A DNA stretch of 64,000 bases. It comes from Streptomyces sp. CMB-StM0423 (GTDB taxonomy: Bacteria; Actinomycetota; Actinomycetes; Streptomycetales; Streptomycetaceae). Each line of letters starts with the position of its first letter. The first letter of the stretch is position 1. The stretch lies in contig NZ_CP025407.1 in the NCBI RefSeq assembly GCF_002847285.1, positions 2,110,501 through 2,174,500 on the forward strand. The letters are read 5' to 3'. A program made the translations under genes and the position numbers. The notes under the pieces are model-generated. The model saw only the letters and a list, made by a program, of their open reading frames with translations. It ran no database searches and had not been told where the DNA came from. Below, one piece after another: positions 35,255-43,907 of this stretch.

Positions 35255-36630
35255 CCGAGATCCTTCTGCTGCTCGCCGCCCTGGCCCTCACCCTGGCCTG
35301 CGCGATCTTCGTGGCGGCCGAGTTCTCCCTGACCACCGTCGAGCGCGGCGACCTGGAGCGGGCCGCCGCCGCGGGTGAGCGGGGCGCCGAGGGCGCCCTG
35401 AAGGCCGTCCGCCGGCTCACCTTCCAGCTCTCCGGCGCCCAGCTCGGCATCACCGTGACCTCGCTGGTCATCGGCATGCTGGCCGAGCCCTCGCTGGCCA
35501 CGCTGCTGCGCGGCCCGCTGGAGGCCATGGGCCTGGGCGGCACGGCCTCGCCGGTGGCGACGCTGCTGGGCGTGGCGCTGTCCACGGTGGTCCTGATGGT
35601 GATCGGCGAGCTGGTGCCGAAGAACTGGGCGATCGCCCGGCCGCTGGCCGTGGCGAAGACCGTGGCCGGACCGCAGCGCGGCTTCACCGCCGCCTTCGGC
35701 CCGTTCATCCGCCATCTGAACAGCACCGCGAACCGCGTCGTGCGCCGCGTCGGGCTGGAGCCCGCCGAGGAGCTGGCCTCGGCCCGTACGCCCGACGAGC
35801 TGGTCTCGCTGGCCCGGCACTCCGCCGCGGGCGGCGCGCTGGAGCCGGACTCCGCCGAGCTGTTCGTCCGCACCCTGCACCTGCACGAGCTGACCGCGGA
35901 GAACGTCATGACGCCCCGCGTCGACGTCAAGGCGCTGGAGTCCGGCGCCACCGCCCTCGACGCCGCGAACCTCGCGCACGCCACCGGGCTGTCCCGCTTC
36001 CCCGTCTACGCGCACAGCCTGGACGAGGTCGTCGGCACGGTGCACATCCGCGACGTGCTCGCCCTCGAACCCCGCACCCGGGCCGCGACGCCGGTCACCG
36101 AGCTGGCCACCGAGCCGCTGCTGGTGCCCGAGACGCTGCCCGCCGACCGGCTGCTGGAGCAGTTGCGCGAGCGGCGCACGATGGCCGTGGTCATCGACGA
36201 GTACGGCGGCACCGCGGGGGTGGCCACGATGGAGGACATCGTGGAGGAGGTCGTCGGCGAGGTACGCGACGAGCACGACCCGGTCGAGCTGCCCGACCTG
36301 CAGCCGGCGGGCGTCGGCGCGGACGGCAGGCCGACCTGGGACGCGGACGGCAGCGTCCGCCTGGACCAGCTTGCGGAGCTGGGCCTGGAGGCCCCGGAGG
36401 GCCCGTACGAGACGGTCGCAGGGCTGATCGCCACGCTGCTGGCCCGCATCCCCGCCAAGGGCGACGCGGTGCACCTCGCCGGCTGGCGGCTGGACGTCCT
36501 GGCCGTCGAGCACCACCGCGCCGACCGGGTCCGGATCACCGCCCCCGCCGAGGACGCGGCCGGTGCCGCGCCGCCGCGCCGGGCCGCCGCACCCGACCAG
36601 CGCCGGCCCGCCGAGGAGGTGCGCCGGTGA
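35251..36630 (+). CDS. CNNM/HlyC-CorC family membrane protein, 1
   Basis: 459 residues: DUF21/CNNM transmembrane domain (about 1-190) with the conserved FVAAEFSLTTVERGDLE in helix 1 and IGELVPKNWAIARP; a CBS pair (about 210-335) with VMTPRVDVKALE and VVIDEYGGTAGVATMEDIVEEVVGE; and a CorC_HlyC domain at the C-terminus. Such proteins are linked to Mg2+ efflux or resistance. An AT-rich segment near 35087-35107 probably holds the promoter. The stop overlaps the next start by 4 bp (GTGA). Confidence 0.93.
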   Translation: MTEILLLLAALALTLACAIFVAAEFSLTTVERGDLERAAAAGERGAEGALKAVRRLTFQLSGAQLGITVTSLVIGMLAEPSLATLLRGPLEAMGLGGTASPVATLLGVALSTVVLMVIGELVPKNWAIARPLAVAKTVAGPQRGFTAAFGPFIRHLNSTANRVVRRVGLEPAEELASARTPDELVSLARHSAAGGALEPDSAELFVRTLHLHELTAENVMTPRVDVKALESGATALDAANLAHATGLSRFPVYAHSLDEVVGTVHIRDVLALEPRTRAATPVTELATEPLLVPETLPADRLLEQLRERRTMAVVIDEYGGTAGVATMEDIVEEVVGEVRDEHDPVELPDLQPAGVGADGRPTWDADGSVRLDQLAELGLEAPEGPYETVAGLIATLLARIPAKGDAVHLAGWRLDVLAVEHHRADRVRITAPAEDAAGAAPPRRAAAPDQRRPAEEVRR

Positions 36631-37649
36631 CCGCGCTGCAACTGTGGATCGGCGCGCTGACGCTGGTCACGAACGCCTTCTTCGTCGGCGCCGAGTTCGC
36701 GATGATCTCCGTACGGCGCAGCCAGATCGAGCCGCAGGCGCGCCGCGGGCACAAGCGCGCCCGCATCACGCTCTACGGCCTCGAACACCTTTCCGCGATG
36801 ATGGCCACGGCCCAGCTCGGCATCACCGTCTCCTCGCTGGTGCTGGGCGCGGTCGCGGAACCGGCCATCGCGCACCTGCTGGAGCCCGGCTTCGAGGCGG
36901 CCAGCGTGCCGTCCGCCGCGGTGCACCCGATCGCGTTCGTGATCGCGCTGACCGTGGCGACGTACCTGCACATGCTCATCGGCGAGATGATCCCGAAGAA
37001 CATCGCGCTGGCCGCGCCCGTGCCCACCGTGCTGCTGCTGGGCCCGCCGCTGGTCGCGGTGACCCGGGCGCTGCGCCCGGTGGTCTTCGGCATCAACGCC
37101 TTCGCGAACGGGCTGCTGAAGCTGCTGCGGGTGGAGCCGAAGGACGAGGTGGCGGCGGTCTTCACCGACGACCAGCTCGCCCGGATGGTCACCGACGCCA
37201 GCCAGGCCGGGCTGCTGGAGCCGGCCGACGGCGAGCGGCTGCGGGACGCGCTGGAGCTGGGCACCCGGCCGGTCGGCGAGATCCTGGTGCCCGCGGGCAC
37301 CATGACGACCGTCGAGGACACCGTCACCCCGGCGCGTCTGGAGCGGCTGGCCGCCGAGGCGGGCTTCTCCCGCTTCCCGGTCACCGACCGGGGCGGCGCG
37401 CTGCTGGGCTACCTGCACATCAAGGACACCCTCGGGGTGGCGGAAAGGGACGCGCCGTTCCCGCGTACGGCGCTGCACCCGATGACGCGGGTGGCCATCG
37501 ACACCCCGCTGGACGACACGCTGACCGCCCTGCGCGCCGCCGGCAGCCATCTGGCGGCCGTCACCGGCGACCAGGGGCGGGTGCTGGGCTTCGTCACCAT
37601 GGAGGACGTCCTGTCGGAGCTGGTGGGCCCCGCGCCGGCCGCGGCCTGA
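36627..37649 (+). CDS. CNNM/HlyC-CorC family membrane protein, 2
   Basis: 340 residues with the same DUF21 domain (FFVGAEFAMISVRRSQIEPQA; IGEMIPKNIALA) and a CBS pair (about 210-335), but no C-terminal CorC_HlyC domain, so it is about 120 residues shorter than its partner. GTG 36627 overlaps the upstream stop. Coupled long and short CNNM genes are a recurrent actinobacterial pair and may form a heterodimer since CNNM proteins dimerise. Ion selectivity (Mg2+/Co2+) is inferred from the family. Confidence 0.92.
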   Translation: MTALQLWIGALTLVTNAFFVGAEFAMISVRRSQIEPQARRGHKRARITLYGLEHLSAMMATAQLGITVSSLVLGAVAEPAIAHLLEPGFEAASVPSAAVHPIAFVIALTVATYLHMLIGEMIPKNIALAAPVPTVLLLGPPLVAVTRALRPVVFGINAFANGLLKLLRVEPKDEVAAVFTDDQLARMVTDASQAGLLEPADGERLRDALELGTRPVGEILVPAGTMTTVEDTVTPARLERLAAEAGFSRFPVTDRGGALLGYLHIKDTLGVAERDAPFPRTALHPMTRVAIDTPLDDTLTALRAAGSHLAAVTGDQGRVLGFVTMEDVLSELVGPAPAAA

Positions 37650-37650
37650 G

Positions 37651-37702
37651 CGCCCGCCCGCCGGCCCCGCCCACCGGCTCCCGCCGGGGGTACGGGCGGG
37701 CG
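37651..37702 (+). terminator. Terminator candidate of the CNNM pair
   Basis: CGCCCGCCCG (37651-37660) can pair with 37693-37702; the intervening sequence holds a smaller CCGGC/GCCGG stem. It begins 2 bp after the stop. Confidence 0.5.
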
Positions 37703-37788
37703 GGCGGCGGCGCCGCGCGGGAAAACCCCTCGTGCGCGGGGACCAGCCGCGGTACGGTCGCGCTCTCGGCAACGGCGGGAGGCGGCTC

Positions 37789-38859
37789 ATGCACGGTCCG
37801 CCGTCCGGCGTCCCCACGGACGCCCCCGTATCCCCGGCACCCGGTGCCGAGCTGTTCTGCGACGAGTCCGGCTACGAGGGCGAGAACCTCGTCGGCGGCA
37901 TCACCGACGTCTTCGCCCACGCCGGTGTGACGGTCCCGGCCGCGGACGCGGCGGACTGCATCCGCGAGCTGCGGGACCGCATCCGCTCCCCCGCGACCGT
38001 CTACAAGGCGAACCACCTCCAGCGCGAGAAGCACCGCGGCACGCTGCTGTGGTTCCTCGGTCCGGAGGGGCCGCTGCCCGGCCGCGCCCGCGTGCACCTG
38101 ACGGAGAAGTCCTTCTTCACCGTCGCCCGGATCGTGGACCTGCTGGTGTCCGGGACGGACCCGGCGGACGCGCCCGCGATGCTGCGCGGCGCGCACGCGC
38201 GCGGTCCCGCGGGTGAGCTGTACCGCGCGGGCCCCCGCGTCTACGGCCGCGAGCGCTGGCGGGCGTTCCTCGCCTCGTTCAACGAGCTGATGTGGATCAA
38301 CACCCGCCGGGGCGCGGAGACGTCGGCCGACGGCTTCTTCGGACTGGCCGGCGAACTGCACCGCGCGGGGGCGCCTGGTGAGGCGGGGCGGCTGCTGGGG
38401 CTCGTACGACAGGCGCGCCCGCGGGCCGACGCGCTGCGTGCCGCGCTCCTCGAAGACCCGCGGACCGTGCCCGCGCTGGACTCGCTGCTGCCGGCGCTGG
38501 CCGCTGCGGTCGCGTACTGGGGGCGGGACGGTGCGCCGGTGACCGTCGTGCACGACCGGCAGACGGCGCTGACCGACGAGCGGATGGCGCGGCTGTACGA
38601 GGTGTGCCGGCCGCCCCGGGCGCACCTGCGCGCGCTGCGCTTCGTCGACGCCGAGACCGATCCGCGGGTGCAGCTCGCCGACTTCCTCGCGGGGATCGCC
38701 CGCAAGCGGGCCTCCGACGCGCTGGCCGGCCTCGCCGATCCCGAACTCGACGAGCTGCTGCGCCCGTACGTCGCCCCGGACTCGGCGTGGGGCGACGCGC
38801 GGAGCTGGGCGCTGCTCGCCCCCGGACCCGCGCCCCGGGCGGGCCTCACCCCGGCGTGA
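37789..38859 (+). CDS. DUF3800-like protein (RNase H fold)
   Basis: 356 residues, cytosolic. The N-terminal ELFCDESGYEGENL and the C-terminal FVDAETDPRVQLADFLAGIARK are the two ends of the DUF3800 core, whose DES and late Asp residues resemble an RNase H-like metal site. Members occur singly or near mobile and defence genes; activity is not established. ATG 37789 is chosen over a GTG at 37732 because GGGAGG lies 8 nt upstream. It stands alone here, convergent with the LysE gene. Confidence 0.78.
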   Translation: MHGPPSGVPTDAPVSPAPGAELFCDESGYEGENLVGGITDVFAHAGVTVPAADAADCIRELRDRIRSPATVYKANHLQREKHRGTLLWFLGPEGPLPGRARVHLTEKSFFTVARIVDLLVSGTDPADAPAMLRGAHARGPAGELYRAGPRVYGRERWRAFLASFNELMWINTRRGAETSADGFFGLAGELHRAGAPGEAGRLLGLVRQARPRADALRAALLEDPRTVPALDSLLPALAAAVAYWGRDGAPVTVVHDRQTALTDERMARLYEVCRPPRAHLRALRFVDAETDPRVQLADFLAGIARKRASDALAGLADPELDELLRPYVAPDSAWGDARSWALLAPGPAPRAGLTPA

Positions 38860-38892
38860 GGGCACCCGGGCCGGGGACTGCGGGGCGCGGGC

Positions 38893-39540
38893 TCAGCGGG
38901 GTGTGGCCGCCAGTCGTACGGCCAGGCCCGCGAAGACCGTGCCGCTGAAGATGTTGAGCCCGCGCGCCAGCCGCCGGCTGCGGCGCAGCGCCCGCGACAG
39001 CCGGCCGGAGAGCAGGCCGACCGAGCCGTCGACGCAGAAGCCGACGATGACGCCGGTGATGCCGAGGAGGAGCAACTGCAGCGGCAGATGGCCGCGGCCG
39101 GGGTCCACGAACTGCGGCAGGAACGCGATGTTGAACATGATGACCTTGGGGTTCAGCAGGTTGGTGACCATTCCCTGCCAGAACGCGCGGCGCGGCCGGG
39201 GACCGCTGCGCCCGTCGGCGCCGGCCGCCGCGTCGTCCTCGTCGCCGGGCACGGAGCGGTCGCGGAAGGCGCGGATCGCGAGGTAGAGGAGATAGGCGGC
39301 ACCGAGCCAGCGGAGCACGTGGTAGAGCACCGGCAGCGCGCCGAAGAGCGCGGAGAGCCCGAGGGCGGCGGCGCAGGCGTGCACGAGCATGCCGCAGGCC
39401 ACGCCGGCCGCGGCCATCACGCCCATGCCGGAGCCGCCGCGCCCGCCCATGGCCACGATGAACATCATGTCGGGGCCCGGGGTGATGGAGAGTACGAAGA
39501 TCGCCACGACGAAGGCGGCGAGGAGCGACAGGTCGACCAT
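38893..39540 (-). CDS. LysE/RhtB family amino-acid exporter
   Basis: 215 residues, about six helices. The family signature ITPGPDMMFIVAMGGRGG is near 18-36, and a central cytosolic loop rich in Asp/Ala (DEDDAAAGADGRSG) separates helix 3 from GMVTNLLNPKVIMFNIAFLPQF, the second hallmark. These proteins export basic or neutral amino acids, homoserine lactones or related metabolites; the substrate is unknown. ATG 39540 starts at the hydrophobic N-terminus; no clear ribosome binding site is seen. Confidence 0.9.
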   Translation of the reverse strand: MVDLSLLAAFVVAIFVLSITPGPDMMFIVAMGGRGGSGMGVMAAAGVACGMLVHACAAALGLSALFGALPVLYHVLRWLGAAYLLYLAIRAFRDRSVPGDEDDAAAGADGRSGPRPRRAFWQGMVTNLLNPKVIMFNIAFLPQFVDPGRGHLPLQLLLLGITGVIVGFCVDGSVGLLSGRLSRALRRSRRLARGLNIFSGTVFAGLAVRLAATPR

Positions 39541-39729
39541 GGCGGCGATACTCGCACCGCGCCGCCGCCCGGGCGACCGAATTCCACCTGCCGGGACGCG
39601 GCCCCGCGGGACCGTCGCCCGGCCCTCGTACGCGGCGGCCGCGAGGCGCCCGTACCGTAGCGGCATATGCCATCCGCGGTCCCGTACGACCGCGGAACGC
39701 TCGCTGAACGCCCGCGTCCGCGGGGCAGC

Positions 39730-39759
39730 TTCGCCCCCCGTGCCGCAGCCGTCTAATGT
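39730..39759 (+). promoter_or_regulatory. Candidate promoter of the GAF-ANTAR gene; rest of 39541-39983 has no gene
   Basis: TTCGCC (39730-39735), 18-nt spacer, TAATGT (39754-39759), giving a leader of about 220 nt. Near its end a 12-bp direct repeat, CACGTCCGGCCG / CACATCCGGCCG, lies at 39928-39951. I see no coding sequence in this 443-bp gap. Confidence 0.4.
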
Positions 39760-39983
39760 GGTCTGCCACGACCACCCCGGACCCCGGTGGGCCGTCGCCG
39801 GAGCACGAGCGAACCGCCCATCGCTGGGAGACAAGTCCCGGTGCGCGCCCACGCTCGACCGGGAACCACTCCCGAGTTCAGCCACGTACCCGGATACGGG
39901 CAGCGGGTCGCGCGTGATCTCCGGCGGCACGTCCGGCCGCACATCCGGCCGGCACAGCAGCCGTGAAACGAGGTGACGACCCC

Positions 39984-40718
39984 ATGCCCGAGGAGTCGCG
40001 AGAGGAAGGTCTGGCCGCCGCGTTCGTGGACCTGGCCGACACCCTCGACAGCGATTTCGACGTCGAGCAGCACGCGCGCAGGCTAGCGCTGCACTGCGCC
40101 GAGCTGGTCGACGTCAGCGCCGCGGGCGTCGTCCTCGCCGCCGACGACGGTGCCGCGCTGACCGCGTCGGCCTCCGACGAGCGCGCGCACGCCCTGGAGG
40201 AGGCGGAGGTGGAGTGGGGCGAGGGCCCCGCCGTGGACTGCTACCGCACCGCGAGACCCATGCCCGCCATCCCGCTCGCGCACGCGCGGGCCCGCGCGGA
40301 CTGGCCCCGCTTCACCGGCCGGGCGCTGGAGCTGGGCTTCGCCCTCGTCGCCTCCGCGCCGATGCAGGTGCGGGGCACGACCGTCGGCGCACTCACCCTC
40401 TTCCGGGACCGGCCCGGCACCCTGCACGCCGCGCAACTGCGGCTGGGCCAGGCGCTCGCCGACGTCGCCACCCTCGGCATCCTGCAGCAGCGCGCGCTGG
40501 CCGAACAGACGGCGGTCGCGGCGCAGTTGCAGAACGCCCTCAACTCCCGCATCGTCATCGAGCAGGCCAAGGGCGCGCTCGCCCAGCGCCGGAGCATCGC
40601 CGTCGACGAGGCGTTCCGCCTGCTGCGCGGGCACGCCCGCAACAACCGCAGGCCGCTGGCCGACGTGGCCCGCGAGGTGGTCGAGGAAGGGCTCGACCCG
40701 ACGCCGCAGGACGGCTGA
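39984..40718 (+). CDS. GAF and ANTAR domain regulator
   Basis: 244 residues. An N-terminal GAF sensor domain (about 15-165, with VEWGEGPAVDCYRT) leads into an ANTAR domain (about 175-235) with SRIVIEQAKGALAQRRSI and AFRLLRGHARNNRRPLADVAREVV, a three-helix RNA-binding module that promotes antitermination at dual-hairpin sites. ATG 39984 is used; GTG 39963 in the same frame is an alternative. The ligand is unknown; its RNA targets are probably elsewhere. The long untranslated leader could itself be a target. Confidence 0.9.
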   Translation: MPEESREEGLAAAFVDLADTLDSDFDVEQHARRLALHCAELVDVSAAGVVLAADDGAALTASASDERAHALEEAEVEWGEGPAVDCYRTARPMPAIPLAHARARADWPRFTGRALELGFALVASAPMQVRGTTVGALTLFRDRPGTLHAAQLRLGQALADVATLGILQQRALAEQTAVAAQLQNALNSRIVIEQAKGALAQRRSIAVDEAFRLLRGHARNNRRPLADVAREVVEEGLDPTPQDG

Positions 40719-40821
40719 ATCCGGCCGCGGGACGGCCGGTTCCGGCCGATCTGCCGGCCGGCTCGCGCGCCGGGGGGCGCGTGGCCGGCGGGCGAACGGC
40801 AGGCGGAGGCCGGGCGGCCGG

Positions 40822-41307
40822 TCAGGACAGAGCGAACGTCGGCGGCACGCTGGGCAGTTCCATCGCGGCGTCCAGGAACCGGTCCTCGCGCGGCGGCAGG
40901 AACTGCAGCGTGCTCGCGTGTGCCGGTCCTTCCGCGGTCATCGCCCACATGCACAGCATCGCCGCGGGCCGCCCCGCGGGATCGGGCGACGCCTCCAGCG
41001 TGGCATAGCGCACCGGCGCCCCCAGCGGCGCCGTCACCAGCACGAAGTGCGCCTCGGGCGGCGCCACCGCGGGCGGCAGCGTGACGAGGACGGAGTCGTG
41101 CCGGACGAGCCGGCCCACCGGCCGGTCGTCCGACTGCTCCCCGGCGGGCAGCCCCGCCCCCGCCTGCCGCCACAGCGCCCGCAGCTCGGCGTCGAGCGAG
41201 CCGTCGAGCGCGGCGGCGAGCAGGCGCTCCGGTGCGGTCAGGGCGAGGTCGCGGAGCACGGCGTGGGCGAAGGCGTAGTGCTGGCGTCGGGCATCCGTAG
41301 CATTCAT
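40822..41307 (-). CDS. Hypothetical protein
   Basis: 161 residues, cytosolic and soluble. The N-terminal half is helical (HYAFAHAVLRDLALTAPERLL). The second half alternates beta-like strands (HFVLVTAPLGAPVRYATLE; PAAMLCMWAMTAEG). I do not recognise the family. ATG 41307 begins MNATDARRQHYAF. Convergent with the GAF-ANTAR gene, and followed upstream by the terminator of the pseudoprotease gene, so probably a single-gene unit. Confidence 0.6.
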   Translation of the reverse strand: MNATDARRQHYAFAHAVLRDLALTAPERLLAAALDGSLDAELRALWRQAGAGLPAGEQSDDRPVGRLVRHDSVLVTLPPAVAPPEAHFVLVTAPLGAPVRYATLEASPDPAGRPAAMLCMWAMTAEGPAHASTLQFLPPREDRFLDAAMELPSVPPTFALS

Positions 41308-41351
41308 ACATCAGTTCTATCCGAGCCCACTGACAACGCCCCGCCGCCCGG

Positions 41352-41383
41352 CGGCCGTTCGCCCGCGCCCGGGCGAACGGCCG
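41352..41383 (-). terminator. Terminator of the streptogrisin-like gene
   Basis: Perfect 14-bp stem CGGCCGTTCGCCCG (41352-41365) with 41370-41383, loop CGCC, 9 bp beyond the stop of the minus-strand gene at 41393. Confidence 0.85.
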
Positions 41384-41392
41384 TACACCGGC

Positions 41393-42100
41393 TCAGGGCA
41401 GGGTGAGCCCGTACGCCTGGAGCGCGGGGACCACCGGCTGGTAGAACGTCGCCCCGCCGGAGCTGCACGAGCCGCCGGACACGATGAGACCGAGCGCCGT
41501 GCCGCCGGAGTAGGCGGGCCCGGCGCCGTCGCCCGGCTCGACGCAGACGTTGGAGCGGAACAGGCCGTAGACGATCCCCTCGGGGTAAGCGATGGTGTCG
41601 TTGACCGAGACGACCCGGCCGCAGTGCACGCCCGTGGTCCGGCCGGCGTGGCACACCTGCTGCCCGACCGAGGGCTGGGCGGCGCCGGTGATCTGGATCG
41701 CCCCCGGTCCCGCCGACAGCTCGCTGGGGTAGGTGAAGCCGGGGTTGGTGTAGCGGACCAGGGCGAAGTCGCCGCCCGGGAAGTTCACGCTCTCGGTCCT
41801 GCCGATCTCCACCGTCCTGGCGGGATCCGCGTACCAGACCGGTCCCGCGGCGTCGGCGCAGCGGCCCTGCATCAGGGCGTAACGCTCCCCGCCGCGGCCC
41901 GCGTTGAAGCCGACCTGGCAGGACGGTCCGGTGCTGCTGTAGAGGACGTCGCCGCCGCGGACGGCCTGGTCCTGCGCCCCGGCGGCGGGCGGGGCGAGGG
42001 CGGTGAGCACGGCGAGGAGCGCGGCGGCCAGGACGGCCGCGAGTGGGGTGAGCCTCAGGGGGGCGGAGTGCGGGGTGAGCGGAGCGCGACGTAAGTTCAC
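41393..42100 (-). CDS. Secreted streptogrisin-like S1 (chymotrypsin fold) protein lacking catalytic His and Ser
   Basis: 235 residues: signal peptide (to about residue 42), then a full-length streptogrisin A/B-like fold starting VRGGDVLYSSTG with no propeptide. The His site normally AGHC reads QGRC (Arg80). Asp111 is kept in GGDFALVRYTN. The Ser site normally GDSGGP reads GDGAGP (Gly192). Cysteines Cys61/Cys81 and Cys186/SCSSGG match the streptogrisin disulfides; Cys150 and Cys160 may add a third. The rest aligns smoothly (YGLFRSNVCVEPGD, FYQPVVPALQAYG). GTG 42100 has GGGAGG 4 nt upstream. Predicted to be proteolytically dead, perhaps a binding protein or inhibitor. Confidence 0.9.
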   Translation of the reverse strand: MNLRRAPLTPHSAPLRLTPLAAVLAAALLAVLTALAPPAAGAQDQAVRGGDVLYSSTGPSCQVGFNAGRGGERYALMQGRCADAAGPVWYADPARTVEIGRTESVNFPGGDFALVRYTNPGFTYPSELSAGPGAIQITGAAQPSVGQQVCHAGRTTGVHCGRVVSVNDTIAYPEGIVYGLFRSNVCVEPGDGAGPAYSGGTALGLIVSGGSCSSGGATFYQPVVPALQAYGLTLP

Positions 42101-42242
42101 GGATCCTCCCGTCGTGGGGTCGGCCAGCGCATTGTCGCGCAGGGCCGACTGCCCCGTACAGCAGAGCCGTTCGGCCCTATTCGGGTGCGTATCACCCGCG
42201 GCATGCTGGTCCCGCCTCGGCGAGCCGTGGCGTGGGGGGTGA

Positions 42243-42280
42243 GAGCCGATGCGGCGCGGAAGCCCGCGCCGCATCGGCTC
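42243..42280 (-). terminator. Terminator of the Rv1733c-like gene
   Basis: Perfect 17-bp stem (GAGCCGATGCGGCGCGG at 42243-42259 with 42264-42280), loop AAGC. It lies downstream of the minus-strand gene ending at 42336. Confidence 0.85.
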
Positions 42281-42335
42281 GCCTTCGTCTTCGCCGTCCC
42301 CTCCCGTACGGCCGGCCGCCGCGCGCGCCCGCCGG

Positions 42336-42941
42336 CTACCGCTCGGAGGGCCCCGCGCTCCCCTGCCGCCAGTGCGGCTCCACCCGCGCCCAGTCGCGCC
42401 CCCACTCCGCCGCGCGCCTGCGGTCGAGACGTACGCGCACGACGGTCCTGGACCCGAACACCAGGCATCCCACCACTCCGGCCGCCCCGCCGGCGGCCAC
42501 CGCGCTCTGCACGCCGGTGTCGCCCGCGGGCGGCGGCGGGTCCACGGCGTGCCGGCCCGCCGCGTCCGTCCAGATCTCCGCCTCCGCGCCCTTGAGCAGC
42601 CCGGCGGACACCGGCGTACGTCCGGTGTGCGCCCGCCCGTCCGCGTCCCGCCAGCGGACCCTGGTGGTCACCTCGCCGCCCGACCACGCGTCGCCCCGCA
42701 GCATCGTCAGCGGCGGCGCGTCCTCCAGCAGCACGGCCGTCGTACGCTGCCGCTCCGCGCTGCGGCTGCTCAACTCCTCGTGGACCGCGGCCGCGGACGC
42801 CCAGGCGGCCGCGGTGCCGCCGAGGGCGAACACCGTGACTGCGCCGAACGTCACCCAGCCCTCCAGCACGTCCGTACGCCGTCTGAAGGGGTTGCGCCGG
42901 CTCCACACTCTGCGTACCGGGCGGTCCCCCTCGCGCCCCAT
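42336..42941 (-). CDS. Rv1733c family membrane protein
   Basis: 201 residues with the layout of Streptomyces homologues of the M. tuberculosis dormancy protein Rv1733c: an Arg-rich N-tail with RRNPFRRRTDVLE, a first helix (EGWVTFGAVTVFALGGTAAAW), an extracytoplasmic domain (RTTAVLLEDAP... VRWRDADGRAHTGRTPV), and a second helix near 160-180 before a basic tail. ATG 42941 has GGGAG 5 nt upstream; GTG 42965 is an alternative. In mycobacteria Rv1733c belongs to the DosR regulon; here a DosRS-like pair lies immediately beside it. Confidence 0.8.
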   Translation of the reverse strand: MGREGDRPVRRVWSRRNPFRRRTDVLEGWVTFGAVTVFALGGTAAAWASAAAVHEELSSRSAERQRTTAVLLEDAPPLTMLRGDAWSGGEVTTRVRWRDADGRAHTGRTPVSAGLLKGAEAEIWTDAAGRHAVDPPPPAGDTGVQSAVAAGGAAGVVGCLVFGSRTVVRVRLDRRRAAEWGRDWARVEPHWRQGSAGPSER

Positions 42942-43169
42942 GCCCGCTCCCGCGGCCATCGGCACCCCCCATCCGCTTCCCTTGCGCCCGGGTAAGGCTC
43001 TCCCACCGACTGTCGCACTTCGGCCCCCGTTCGGCGAGAACCGGGCGGACGCCGGCGCGCGGGTCGTAGCATCCGGGTGCCCGCAGCGTGCCGGTCATGG
43101 GCCCGTTCGGCCCTACCCCCGGGCACGTGCGGCCGAGGACGATCGAGCCAGCCGAGCAGGAGCGGAAAG

Positions 43170-43865
43170 GTGCCCGACGTGACAGTGGAAAGGAAATTCT
43201 CGGCGGCCCGGCCCATCAGGGTCTTCCTCGTCGACGACCACGAGGTGGTCCGGCGGGGCCTGCGCGACCTGCTGGAGGCCGAGCCCGGCATCGAAGTGAC
43301 CGGCGAGGCGGGCACGTTCGCCCAGGCGCTGGCCCGCGGGCCCGCGCTGCGGCCCGACGTCGCCGTACTGGACGTCCGGCTGCCGGACGGCGACGGGATC
43401 GGGGTCTGCCGCGAGCTGCGCTCGCGGATGCCCGAGCTGGCGTGCCTGATGCTGACGTCCTTCGACGACGACGACGCGCTGCTGGACGCGATCATGGCGG
43501 GTGCCTCGGGGTACGTGCTCAAGCAGATCAAGGGCGGCGACCTGGTCTCCGCGGTACGGACCGTGGCCTCCGGGCAGTCCATGCTCGACCCCGCCACCAC
43601 CGCCCGGCTGATGACGAACCTGCGCCGCGACGACGTTCCCTCCGCGCCGGAGAACGAGGTGCTCGCCGGTCTGTCGCCGCGCGAGCTGGACGTGCTGGAG
43701 CTGATCGGCGAGGGCCTGACGAACCGGCAGATCGGCCAGCGGCTCTACCTGTCCGAGAAGACGGTCAAGAACCACATCTCCCGGCTGCTCGCCAAGCTGG
43801 GCGTGGAGCGCCGGATACAGGCGGCGGTGCTCGCCAGCAAGGCCCACCGCCCGCCGGGCGCGTGA
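43170..43865 (+). CDS. NarL/FixJ-type response regulator (DevR/DosR-like)
   Basis: 231 residues. The receiver domain (about 15-130) has acidic pocket FLVDDHE, phospho-acceptor Asp in [12 protein letters not shown], and Lys in [12 protein letters not shown]. The LuxR-type HTH (about 165-225) has [22 protein letters not shown] and [19 protein letters not shown]. The helix phrase SEKTVKNH and the YVLKQIKG segment are typical of DevR/DosR. GTG 43170 is chosen for AGGAG 7 nt upstream; GTG 43179 is possible. Its kinase is probably the convergent neighbour. Confidence 0.9.
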   Translation: MPDVTVERKFSAARPIRVFLVDDHEVVRRGLRDLLEAEPGIEVTGEAGTFAQALARGPALRPDVAVLDVRLPDGDGIGVCRELRSRMPELACLMLTSFDDDDALLDAIMAGASGYVLKQIKGGDLVSAVRTVASGQSMLDPATTARLMTNLRRDDVPSAPENEVLAGLSPRELDVLELIGEGLTNRQIGQRLYLSEKTVKNHISRLLAKLGVERRIQAAVLASKAHRPPGA

Positions 43866-43907
43866 CGCCCGCCGTACGCACCCGCCGCGGCCCGCGCGCC
43901 GCACCGC

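Noticed and set aside
37789..38859. Defence-island interpretation of the DUF3800 protein
   Set aside because: No nuclease, helicase, methylase or toxin gene lies beside it; neighbours are ordinary transporters.
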